Origin: Ciona intestinalis
Lineage: Eukaryota > Chordata > Ascidiacea > Phlebobranchia > Cionidae
Reading direction: 5' to 3'
Assembly: GCF_000224145.3 (NCBI RefSeq)
Contig: NC_020172.2
Span: forward strand, 3,827,557 to 3,891,556
Length of the DNA: 64,000 nucleotides
The position numbers were made by a program, and so were the translations under genes. Every line of letters begins with the position of its first letter. The first letter of the stretch is position 1. The notes beneath the pieces are model-generated. The model made no database searches. It was given only the letters and a program-made list of their open reading frames with translations, and had not been told where the DNA came from. Shown in pieces: positions 1 through 10,360 of the stretch.

Positions 1-202
1 GTAACTTTACCCTAATCCAGTGATTTCCAAACTGGGGGTTGTATCAATATTTCAGGGGTCACTGAGAATATACGATCTTTACACAAAGTACTACATATAT
101 TGTACTATTAGTCGTAAGGGGTCCGGGAAATTTTAGGAGAAAAAGGGCTCACAAGCCAAAAAGTTTGAGAAATCCTGTGTTAAACAAATTGTAACAACTT
201 AC

Positions 203-3200
203 AAGCATAAAAGTTAGTTTGATTTGTAGGAATTGTTTGTTTTTGTCTTTCAACTTCACGAGCCCTCATTCGTTCAGCAGCATGTTCTTTTGCTATCTTA
301 CGCTCCTGTAAATAAGAACACACACTTAATGACAATTGATTCACTAATGGGTCACTAATGTGTCAGCCATTAATAAAAACCCACAAAATATTCCACTAAC
401 TTGTTGTGAGCCATATGCAGCATGAGGTTCAATATCAATCAATGTATCTGATTGACTGCTTTGTTCACTTTTCTCTCGTTCTTTCGCCGCTTCTTCCAAT
501 AAATTGTTAAAATAAGTTTGATCTTCCGGTTTCATGGTTTCCCAGTCAACACTTGAAGATGCTTTGTCCTGTTAAAATATCAAATATTCAAATGTATGTC
601 TGTGTAGTGACCTTGCTTTTTTAAAAAAATTAAATGTATCCTGTCAAGAGAACGATTGTCTATGTAAATTTGGTTTATATTATTATTCCCCCATTTATGG
701 GTTGTTTTCTTTATGCACACTTTTCTTTCTTTAACTTGGAAAATAGTTAAACATAAATTGCTCATTGTTTGTCTGCTAGGTGTAGCGACCACGCTTCTTT
801 CTTCCAATTAAATGTAAACATGTTTTAGACTGTAAGTGTGTTTTAACAACTGTTGTTTTGTCGCTTTATCCTTTTTTTTCTTTTTTTTTAAATGTTCGCT
901 ACCGTAATAGAAGAGACAAATAAATATTACTATTATTATTTGAAATGTATACTCAAATGTATGTCTGAGTAGTGATCACATTTCTTTCTTGAATGTAAAA
1001 ATATTTTTTAACCCTAAGCATGTTTTAACAATTGTAGTTTTGTAGCTATATCATGTTTTTGACATTTTTCTAAAAAGACACAAATGGTTTAACTCCGAGT
1101 AGCCCTACCCAACAAAAAACAACAAAAGAAAAATAATTTTCCTGGCTGTTTACCTTAATATTTAGTGTTTTGTCGCCATATTCTGTGTTTTACCTTTTAT
1201 AAAACAGCACTAATAAAAACAATTCTCCCAATAATAATTCAAAATAGTACTTTAATATTGTCATAATCCACTCTATGTGCCTTAGATTCCGGTTTATATT
1301 GAAGTATATAAGGAGCTCCAACGCTTGATACCTCAGTTGTTGGTGTATGGGAACCCATGGTGTCTAATATGTTCATCTGCAGTAGCAAGAACAATTTAAC
1401 GCTTAACGTAATTGAATGAATAAATGTAACTTGCTTTATCCTGGAAAGCTGGGGCAAGGACAGTCGTAACAACACAGGTGTTCTGTTTTGTACACCTCAT
1501 TTTGCTTACGAGTTACCGCATGTGTAGATTTTTATGCTATATGACTGATAAATTGGACAACCCATTTTGGACCACTGCTTTGGGGCAAATACACATAATT
1601 GCATGGTATGACAGTATGATACCAAGTATTTTCTGGTTAGCAGGCAGGTGCTTAACTAATGCACCATAGCACAGGTACAATATTTGAATGTTTGTTGTTC
1701 AATACATAATCAACAGTTTACTTTCTGTTTCGGTCAGTCTCGATACAAACATGACAGCCCATGTGTAAAATACAACTTTTATTTCATTTAATTCAGTTTA
1801 AAAAACCAAAACCACCTTTAGTGATGAAGGTAGAATGTAAGTAGTCGTAATTAGGTTTCCTATTTTATTATACAATATGTCACCTCAGCAACTGGGTTGT
1901 CGTCCATCACAGAAGAATCAATATTCAAACTCTGACTTAACCCGCTTGCTGGGCTCTTGCTGTAAATAAACACAAATTTATTTAACTTTTCCACCAAGTT
2001 AATATCTTAAGGTGGTGTTTTTGTGGTATTGCTAACAATTTAAGTTTGAGCAATTGTCAATAAGTTTCTTACCCAAGAACACACACACCGACAAAACCTG
2101 GTATTATAAAAAATAAAATCCAGCGCTGTAGCACAGTTGGTTAGCGCGCATGCCTCTTATCTAGAGATTATGGGTTCAAGGCTCGTCACTGCTACCAATA
2201 CCGTTTTGAACTTATGTGCCTTTGGGCAACACACTTAACGGCAATTGCTTCAACCCAGTGGTCACTAATAGGTTGTCAAAATTGACAGCCATACATAAAA
2301 AAATTAAATAAAAACAATCACCTAAAAAGTTACATAATTCAAAAGCTGGCACGAGGTGTATGAACCAGAACACCCGTGGGCCGTGCTATAACGACTGTCA
2401 TTTTCCAGCCACGTGAGGATAAAGTAATTTACATTTATTTAATCAAAATGTTAATACTTCACCTTATCCTGTCATTAATTGGATGATTTTGTCCATCATT
2501 AGACTCCATGTCTTCAGTTGTTGAGATTTCAGTTTCATGACCATCCTCATGAACTTTTAACACAGCTTCAATGTTTTGTTCATTCTCTGATAAAGACCCG
2601 TTAGTTTCTGTAAAAAAAATACTTTTTTTTATCAACAAAACATTGTTTTTCTGTTTATCAAAAAATAATTAACAAAATTTAGTTCAACACAGTATATACA
2701 TATATGTTTACAATTCCTATGATCATCAAATTTTTTTATTAGAAGGATTAACAAAAATTTGCTTAAATGTTCATCAACAAAATACTGAACAACAGTTGAC
2801 CAGGTAATTAATAAAAAATGTTTATAAATTTATTGCATTGTAAAGGTTTAAAAGACGTAAAAATAAACCAATCAAACAAAATGAAACTAGTCCCCAATGG
2901 TAGCAGTATCAGGTATCGAACCGGGTATCATTTGGTTATGACGAGAATTCACAGGCATAGACACTAAACAAAAAAAATAAAAAATAAAAATTTTAAATTT
3001 TAAACTTATAAAAAAAAATTCGCACCTGAAAAAAAATTCACACAAAAAAATTAAAAATTTTAAACTAATAAAAAAAGATTGTACCTGTATCATTGTGTAT
3101 TTCAGTTTGTAGCAGGCAACTTTCTTCAGTTTGCATCTCAATTGATACGGCAATAAATTCTTCCCCATTATTTCTAATACTGCGCGTCACAACTGTGGTG

Positions 3201-4065
3201 TCTGGGTTGCCGTGTCTGAGATATTGATCATAAATTGATGGTTAACTATGGGCTATTGTTCAAGTAAGAACATTCGAAAATAGAAAATTCAGATTCCATT
3301 TGGATAAGGGACTGATGTTGTCATTCGGAATTAGTTGGACTTGATTTTTATTACGTGAAAAGCTGGTTATAATAATAATAATAATGCAGTAATTAACTTT
3401 ATTTGTATTTTTAATTAAGGTAGCAAAGATAAAAAAATGGGTAAAAGAAAAAAAATTTAGTGACAAAATGATAGTCGTTTAAACACAATTAATAACAAAT
3501 TTACATTTAGTCACAAAAAAGAAGCGTGGTCGCTACCCCTAGCAGACGAACAACGAGACATTCATGTTTATTTAGTTCCCAAGTTGTAATAAAAACGTAC
3601 CTAAACACACAGTCTATAAATAAGGGATAATAGTGTGAACCAAATATCTTATATAAATCAATGCATTGTCTCACCTTGTATACAAGTCATCATTGCCATT
3701 GAGTTCCTTTGCCTCAATATCTACAAGTAAAAAAATATTACATTTACAAATAAAAAAAATGTTTGCGTGATGCACACTTTTAATTGTTATTTTCAAAAAT
3801 TAGGAAAATATTTTTATATATTTAGTTGTGAGAATACAGTTTTATATTTCTTTGAATGTTTTTTGTTTACTACCTAATAGGATGAGAAAATAGAATGAAA
3901 AGGTGTCCCATCTACCCCACCTTACTATACATGTTACATTAAGTTTAGTATTTACCTGCATTTGATTTTGTCATCAATTCTTCAACTCCCACACTTCCAG
4001 TTTCTTGTTCATGTCTCTTCATGTTTTCAACAGTAAGAGAGGTGTGGGTGGGCTGCTCCTCATTA
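203..4065 (-). CDS. Unrecognised acidic / coiled-coil protein, partial (8 internal exons)
   Basis: Exons in transcript order: 4065-3956, 3720-3675, 3173-3085, 2607-2463, 1959-1884, 1376-1251, 568-401, 305-203. Each is bounded by AG/GT sites and codon phase is consistent through all eight, giving about 287 codons. The first five exons are rich in E, D, N, S and T (for example NGSLSENEQNIEAVLKV). The last two are highly charged and probably helical (NNLLEEAAKEREKSEQ, then ERKIAKEHAAERMRAREVER). The first visible exon enters in phase 2, so the start codon lies in an unseen exon between 4066 and the GPCR gene. The last exon ends in phase 1, so the 3' end is outside the window. I do not recognise the family. 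The acidic stretch followed by a charged helix would fit a scaffold or chromatin-associated protein, but this is a guess. Confidence 0.6.
771..932 (+). repeat. Short interspersed repeat with A-rich 3' end (TGTAGCGACCACGC family)
   Basis: Contains TGCTAGGTGTAGCGACCACGC, a central AACAACTGTTGTTTTGTCGC and an end like CGCTACCGTAATAGAAGAGACAAATAAA. Other copies or pieces: 940-1100, 3521-3565 (minus), 9165-9260, 15190-15375 (the clearest), 19200-19400 (minus), 25840-26200 (several degraded minus pieces), 29875-29960, 33340-33540 (minus), 49830-49990 (minus) and 60410-60550. The A-rich end and dispersed copies suggest a retroposed SINE or LINE tail. No coding capacity is visible. Confidence 0.55.
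2121..2440 (+). repeat. tRNA-derived SINE, near full length
   Basis: The head carries a pol III A-box-like TAGCACAGTTGG (2129-2140) and a B-box-like GGGTTCAAGGCTCG about 45 bases later. The body follows (ACCCAGTGGTCACTAATAGG; GGCACGAGGTGTATGA; AACACCCGTG) and an end GAGGATAAAGTAA. Other plus-oriented pieces: 12480-12740, 13205-13410, 15385-15665, 16873-17163, 27350-27560, 31340-31535, 38690-38850, 41755-42005, 51388-51580. Minus-oriented: 1480-1675, 14330-14510, 16540-16660, 35970-36160, 50000-50115, 54664-54965. It is a repeat and not a functional tRNA gene, since the anticodon and acceptor stems do not fold. Confidence 0.75.
3785..3932. mobile_element. Partial MITE (3' part)
   Basis: The end AAGGTGTCCCATCTACCCCACCTTACTATA matches the right end of the window's TIR element in pieces, and the TTGTTTACTACC core motif is present. 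The left TIR is not recognisable. It lies in an intron of the left-edge gene. Confidence 0.55.
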
Positions 4066-5803
4066 CTGATAAACAATAAGAACAACATTATTACACAGTC
4101 TGCAGAGTATGGTATGTACACACAATTTTGTTTACAAACTTTTGGTTATGTACACCATAATTTGTCCCATGCACGCCAATTAATTAAACAATGAACCAAA
4201 TCTGTATTAAATTAAGTAGGGTTTCCTAAAGTGACTTGCAATTGTGTGTGCTTTGAACACCAATTTTTAATGATAGCACACAAAATCGGACACGAAAAAT
4301 AACCGTCTTGTATGCAAAGATCTTATCAGGAACTGACATATTCTGTAAAGTGGGTTATTGCCTTTTAATTTGCACATTATCACTATAGCTGTTTCTGACA
4401 GTGGTGGACATTCAAGGGCAGAAAATAGTGGGACAGTTTAGCGTGCCTGCCTCTAGACCATAGGTTATGGATTTGAGACTCAACGCTCCTACCATTGTGG
4501 GCATGTAAGTAATGTTTGCTGGCAAGACTCTTTACAGTTATTTGTTTTACAGAACACAGCAACATAATAGATTATATATTTGGCAGAATTTAAAAAAAAA
4601 ATATTTGTGTGGAAAACTATTATACAATTGCTTTAAATCAGCGCTTTATTAACACAAATTTCATACAAAGTTTTTGTACGAACCTCATGATTACTGTTTT
4701 ATTTTAAACTAGCAGGTAACTTGATTCATGATTCGGTGTTCAAGTAGTTCTAATTTCATGCTAAAGATTAACCCAAACTTGTTTCACCGAATAAATTATT
4801 CGGTTTTATCTTCCGCGGCAAAATAGATAACCTTGCTTGGATATTGGTTTCTATGGAAATGATACTGCCTGCTAGCGGTCAGAATATTACAAGCAAATGC
4901 ATACACATAGAAACCTGTACATGTGTTAGGCAGATTTGGCATACTTGCTTCAAAACATGTTAACATGTGTTTTGGAATAAAAAGTTTGAGTTTTCAGTTT
5001 CACCAACCAATTGTCCAAGGCGCGTGGCACTGAACAATTACACGTTATTTCGCCTAAAAGGGTCTAAATGAGGACAAACTCAAAACCAAGGCAGTTTAGT
5101 TTTGTAATGACAAATTAGGAACCACAAAACGACAAAATCAGTCGACCAACTGGTCACAGTATCAGGTTTATATTTTCTCTTAATTTAATATAGCGATACT
5201 TTAGCCTTTAATTAACCCCAATCAAGCAACGTAAATGCTTGGAGTACGTAACGTTAATTCCCTGATTAGAGTAACCGCTTTAAGAAGGTAATACCATAGT
5301 ATACTTCAGTACAGGCTACTATAATATTATGGTAATACCCCGTTCGACTTTGTATCTTGTCTCGTGATCATATTTATGACTACTCTGTATGAAGACATGC
5401 ATGCGTGCACGAACGCACCAAGCATCAACATATAAGGTGCGCAATAACATTTCCGGATTTTCCGCGTCACAAGGTGTCAAATGGTGAAATCTCCTGCCAA
5501 CTGCTGAATAACTAAAGGGTAAAGTTTAAACTGACACTTTGTTGACCCATTGTGTATGTTGAACCTTTGACATCGTTTCTGCTTTTTCGTGCCAAAAGGT
5601 TAACTTATTAGCGCTGCTTGTTTTCTAATTTCTTTGAACCAGTAATAACGTTGGTTGATGTTTTGACATAAATATGATGAAACAAACTGTAATGTATTAT
5701 GCAACAAAAAATAACCTCCATATATTAATATGTATTACGCCACGTTCAATAGGCGGCGTGTAAAAATAGTTTAACAAGATATTTTCAAGAATATGCCGGC
5801 ATA
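4066..5803. other. Intergenic / upstream region with SINE remnant
   Basis: Holds a degraded SINE at about 4383-4565 and the near-palindrome CCGAATAAATTATTCGG near 4787. The unseen 5' exon(s) of the left-edge gene should be here, but I could not fix a start codon or first exon. Confidence 0.5.
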
Positions 5804-8433
5804 TCAGTTGCTGAGCAAATCACTTGACTTGCTACCCCTCGAAGATGTCTTCGGTTTTGAATGCGTCTTCCGTCTCACGGATCTATTTAACGAAGTAGTG
5901 GACGCCCAGTGTGAACCAGATCTATAAAACAGTTATATAAAAAGTGCACCCACAGAATATATCGTGACATGCTGTAGGGTACGATGGGACATGTCATTTT
6001 CTATTTTCGCGTCCACTTTTGTAGCAAAAAAGAATATACTGCATTATATAACCGTAGTCCTAAGACTCTTAAAGAACGTTGCCAAATGTTATAAGATCAA
6101 AAAGTTAAGGGATTTTAGTTCTAAAGTATATCCCATCTTTTTACAATATGTACTGTATATATAAAAATACACAAAACATAGTATATATAGGAACATTGTA
6201 CTAACATTGATCCACTGAAAAGTCCACACATAACAACACGCTTTGCTGTTTCTCGCATCTTTGGAAGTCGAATTGAATAAATGATTGGATTGAGCAGCGA
6301 GTTTATCACCGTTGGAACCAGGGCGTAATCAAAAGCTGCAAAAAGGTTAGGTTGTAAAGTACGTGTGTACATGGGCTTTATTTAATACCTTGTATGGTAT
6401 AGGCTTAATACAGCAGCATTGTATGGGGTGAGCTCAATACACTGTATTAAGTACTACGGCCTATAGAGATATTTATATAGTGGTAGGCGTGTGAATACGC
6501 TTAAAACATTGTATAAACTATATATACAGTATAAAGGTCATGATCCAAGTAATTTGAATAAACAAACATACCTTTCTGTAGTAACTTGACAGGTTTCGTT
6601 ATCACGATATCCGCAATGAATAATGCAACTACTGGCAACCAGCAAAACGCGAAGATGCCTAAAGTGATTGCCAACGTTTTCGCAAGGTCGAGCTCCCGTT
6701 TCTAAAAATAATGTAAGCCGATAATGCTCTTGTAAATCTCAGTTTTATGTCAGTGTCAAGTGTTATGTGAATTGTTGGCATTATGCAACGAAATAGCGGA
6801 TGCGTTCGCAATACCGGATACAATTTATGACGCGTTTCCCATCATACAGGTGACCGAAGGAACGTGCTTTACGTCCAATTTCCGATCACATACAACCCGA
6901 AAAACCAGACAGTAACTGCACGACTCACCAGCTGCCTACTTGGACGCACAACATTTTAATTAACGAGGAGCATTTTAAGGTCACCCTAAAAACAGACGCA
7001 ATGAACGCAAGACAAATATAACGTACCTTAAACTTAGGGTCGGCACTCACATGGTTGCTGTGTTTATGCCTTTCGAAAGTTTTCTTCTTCACGATGCGGA
7101 ATAGGGCGGAATAAAAGCCAGTCATTATAACCACGGCGAGTAGAAAATACACGACGCCAGTTACTATATAGGACTTGGTGAATGGCTCAAACGACTGAGA
7201 ACACTGGCCACATATTGACTCGGCCTCTTTACAAATGCACAAACCTTAAAAGAAAAAATTCTATGTAATAAAGTTAGAGTTTCAAATATATAATATTATA
7301 TAAGTAACGCGTGTAATCGAATTATAACATACAGTATAGGGATAGGGGGACGGAACACCAGCATCGGCACATATATAGCATCCAAATACAGTCTAATGAA
7401 TTTGTAAGGATAAGTACCGTTTTACCCCACCCTATATTACGTTTTTTTTGTTTGTTTTTGTCGTTACTATCGGTATGTGTAATTGTCTTTAAACGTGACT
7501 TAGGTCGCCGGCAGTACTTTGTTAACGACTGTATATAGTGGTGACAGTTATTGTTCTGGCCGGACACGTCCGGTATTAAGCAACAACACTATTTATGACG
7601 TAACACTTCCAGTTCTTATACCGGAAATAAGACAAAGTTTAAACGGTTTCTTATTCAAGTAAACATTCTTACCGTTATTTCTGCAGCAATAGTTTGCTTG
7701 ACATGACCAACCAACTAAAGGAACTATTAGGAACATAATAAAAGAAACAGCCCACGAAATTGCAATCAACAGAATTATAACTTTTCTGCTTAAGATTCTG
7801 TTGTACTTCGCGTGCTCAGCGATCCTTAAATATCGATCGAATGAAACCAATAGTAAACTGTTGATTGACGCGATGAAAGTTACAACTGCCATGCCCTGTG
7901 CAAAAAATCACGTAAATAGATGATAATAACCTTAAATCACCCAGTCCAAAAACTAAGTAAAATTAAAATATTTTTTATAAACAAACAATAACCGTATATA
8001 GTAGGGTGTGGGAAGATAGGGCACTTTTTTATAATATTTTCTCTTCCCATTTGGTTGCAAACAAAGAACATTCAAAAGATTATAAAACCGTTTTCTCACG
8101 ACTTCCATAGACCGTTGTTAAGTGTTCATAACGTCTATATATGTATCCTACCTTTAACGCTACCCGTGACAGTGGTGATGAACCAACCGGCAGAAATATC
8201 GCGAGAATCACCTCAATTCCCGACAGCAAATCGGCGCTCGCAAGACTAGCAATAAACCAATATGGCGGCTTCCGTAGGCTTACGGGCCCTTTGATTATCG
8301 CGAGTAGAATGATCATATTTTCCACGACAGTAAATACCGATATAACACAAGCTACAGCTTCTGCTATTGACAACGATCTTGGGGTAGTGTTGTTGCAGAA
8401 TTCTAAGTTCGCATTAGTTTCGTTGAAGTTCAT
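5804..8433 (-). CDS. Class A GPCR, EDG/lysophospholipid-cannabinoid-like
   Basis: Six exons: 8433-8152, 7895-7673, 7244-7027, 6701-6572, 6335-6206, 5921-5804. They total 1101 bp, 366 aa plus TGA, with every junction in phase. The start (MNFNETNANLEF) gives a short extracellular N-terminus with NET and NNT glycosylation sites. TM1 has the VVENMIILLAI pattern and TM2 FIASLASADLLSG, both typical of S1P/LPA/cannabinoid receptors. A DRY motif is at residues 114-116, FCWLP in TM6 at about 260-264 and NPIIY at 300-304. Extracellular loop 2 is unusually Cys-rich (CQANYCC, CICKEAESICGQC) and ends CSQSFEPFTKSYIV, like the LPA-receptor loop. The last exon is a basic Ser/Thr-rich tail, a likely kinase/arrestin target. 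Known family: lipid or adenosine-type ligands. The ligand here is not determinable. A MITE fragment sits in intron 1 (about 7996-8140). Confidence 0.87.
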
Positions 8434-8506
8434 CGTGATGTGTATAATATTCACGGTATATTCATTCCACTCTGACCTAGTTTCTAACGTCCTAAACCAG
8501 CACAAA

Positions 8507-8680
8507 AAGTGAGCATTAGAAGAAACTGCTGTTACCCTGATAAAGACAGCCTGAATAAGACGTCCAACGTCGGTAATGTAAACTACGTAAACCAACACAG
8601 AAAGTGAGCATTATAACTGTTATTTTACCCTGAAGAAGGCAATCTGAATAAGACGTCGAACTTCGGTCAGCAAAATTCTT
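8507..8680 (+). repeat. Tandem pair of retroelement-like tails
   Basis: Two imperfect copies, about 8507-8575 and 8606-8675, both run GTGAGCATTA ... TACCCTGA ... GAATAAGACGTC ... GGT. A related inverted piece at 35775-35825 reads TTCCGACGTTTCGTCTGCC ... CTTCGTCAAGG. The pattern of a gaagaaggc box followed by gacg(tc/aa) boxes occurs at the ends of some metazoan SINE/Penelope-type elements. The family assignment is tentative. Confidence 0.45.
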
Positions 8681-9927
8681 GCCGAAAGAGCCAAAGTACA
8701 AGTATGATATAGCTGTACCTTTATAAGAACTGCTTTAATTGGCGGCGTATTTATATCTCAGACACCCGACACCTAAGCATATCACACGCCCTCGAATACG
8801 TTCCTTGTTTGGGACTGAGACGTCTCCTTTACAGTCGGTGCTTCTCACTGATTTCCCGTACCTCATGCACGCATGTAATATCCGCCAACAACAACATTCT
8901 AATGCGACATTGCGTCATTTTCTTGGGGCAAACTTTGACCAATGCTAAACACGCACCTCACATTACCGAACGAAAACACTTGTTGTTGATGTTTATGCTA
9001 TACGTTCTTACACAACACCAATGCAATTGTTAAGAGCTGCTGAAAGCGTTTGCCAGCAAACAATTAAAGGCAAAGCGGATGTATTAAAGTGTTAAATTAC
9101 GAATTCCAATCAACAGCGTTCTATTGGCTGCAACAGCAACGCTTTTTAACTGACACTCTTTCTCTCACTTTTATCCATAGCGTTTTCTAACAACTGTTGT
9201 TTTGTTATTAATTCTCTTTCTTCATTCTTTAAAAAAACACGATAATCGTTTTCGAAAAATTGAATAGTAAAGACAAAGATTATGTTATATGTTATGTTCC
9301 ATAGAAAACAGAAATTTCATTAACTACTGGTGCTGTGCGTATATTAAACTGTGCTTCCTAAGACCTAAACCACTTATTTATAAATGAATTTGGAGCCAAT
9401 TATTTATATTTATGTATAAAACTTTGGTACAACAACAAGTCTTAAACGCATTTGCGACTTGTTGTTGTGGTCAACAAAACGGAAATCTTCCACGGGATAT
9501 GACGCGTCTATGACGATTCAACCCAATCTTCTTTTTACAAATGGATATATAGGCCCATATCGCACAACAAGTGAACTGTGACTTTCTCATTCGATTTATG
9601 ATTCCTGCAATTTGTGACGTGTCGCTGGCGTAATAGCAAAAGTGCGTGCAATATGTCAAAACAAAACCACATATTGATCCATTGCTTCGTATTATTTGAT
9701 TCTTGACCCGACTGTGGTGTGGCACTCATTTGTCTGAGATGTCGATCAACAGTAACTAATTATAGCCGAAAAAATCTGTGCTATAGCTGGGAAGCAGAAA
9801 ATGGTAGCGTGAGTATTGGAGCTATTACACATCGCACATCCTGCATTTATGGTTGTATTTACAGGTTAACGTAATTTAATGCATATCATAGTAACCACGC
9901 GTTTTCTAATACTTTTTTTTCGTTTTA

Positions 9928-10124
9928 TATAGTAGGATGGGGAAAGATGGGACACCTTTTCATTCTATTTTCTCGTACATTTTGGTAGTAAACAAAGAAC
10001 ATTCAAAGAATTATAAAACCTTGTCCTCGCGACTTTCATAGACCGTTGTTAATTGTTTAAAACACGATCAGGATATTTATATATTCTGTGCTAAAGGTGT
10101 CCCATCTTCCCCCACCCCACTATA
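9928..10124. mobile_element. MITE, intact copy (subfamily A)
   Basis: About 195 bp with inverted ends TATAGTAGGATGGGG and CCCCACCCCACTATA and no ORF. The core includes GGTAGTAAACAAAGAACATTC, AGACCGTTGTTAATTGTTTAAAA and CACGATCAGGATATTT. Other fairly complete subfamily A copies: 16211-16375, 18585-18778, 20114-20310, 23252-23450, 24777-24970, 26725-26870 (internal deletion), 41245-41440, 42720-42915, 43285-43490, 47783-47989, 48566-48773, 52413-52619. Partial copies: 7996-8140, 50520-50670, 62200-62330. A second group (subfamily B, GGGGTAAGATGGGATACC ... ACATGTCCCATCTTACCCC) is at 10556-10747, 20712-20930, 21292-21516, 36716-36912, 37140-37328, 37518-37690, 38276-38400, 39998-40191, 42212-42356, 44040-44225, 51092-51200 and 63170-63280. 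They are probably mobilised in trans by a DNA transposase not seen here. Confidence 0.85.
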
Positions 10125-10327
10125 GAACGGACTCGTGTTGCTATTATCGTTTTTAAACGTGTGGGACAGAACTGGTAATTAGTATGTTGTCACTATTGTA
10201 ATTAAATAGTCTGTCAATATTGTTCCCTAACTTTTAACGATTAAATTAAATACAGAACCAAGACAAATTTTCTTGGAGCACAAATAAGTAATTTGTACTT
10301 GCTCTCTTGTTAAATAAGCTTTGAACC

Positions 10328-10360
10328 ATGGAAACGGAAGACGCTAAAGATTTATTTTAA
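10328..10360 (+). other. Upstream ORF overlapping the FBXW10-like start
   Basis: A 10-codon ORF (METEDAKDLF) whose stop TAA shares its last A with the first in-frame ATG of the main gene (sequence TAATG at 10358-10362). It may be a translated uORF limiting initiation at 10360 in favour of the ATG at 10396, or an accident. The transcription start is unknown. Confidence 0.3.

Larger units (their letters stand above)
8434..10359. other. Divergent intergenic region between GPCR and FBXW10-like gene
   Basis: The two genes point away from each other, so both promoters should lie here. I see no clear TATA box or other element. It contains the duplicated element at 8507-8680, a small repeat piece near 9165-9260 and a MITE at 9928-10124. 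ORFs in 9471-9729 show no coding signature. Confidence 0.5.

Noticed and set aside
2121..2200. Possible tRNA gene
   Set aside because: A and B boxes are present but no cloverleaf forms, and many copies with the same attached body exist, so it is a SINE head.
2887..2961. Minus-strand segment ending in TAG, possible alternative last exon of the left-edge gene
   Set aside because: It resembles SINE body sequence (TGCTACCATTGGGG), and the main exon chain continues in phase without it.
5793..5927. Plus-strand 44-codon ORF (MPAYQLLSKSLDLL...)
   Set aside because: It is antisense to the GPCR's last exon, whose minus-strand frame fits the phase of the previous exon and ends in a typical Ser/Thr-rich tail.
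8141..8512. Plus-strand 123-codon ORF
   Set aside because: Antisense shadow of GPCR exon 1, which has clear TM1-TM2 motifs on the minus strand.
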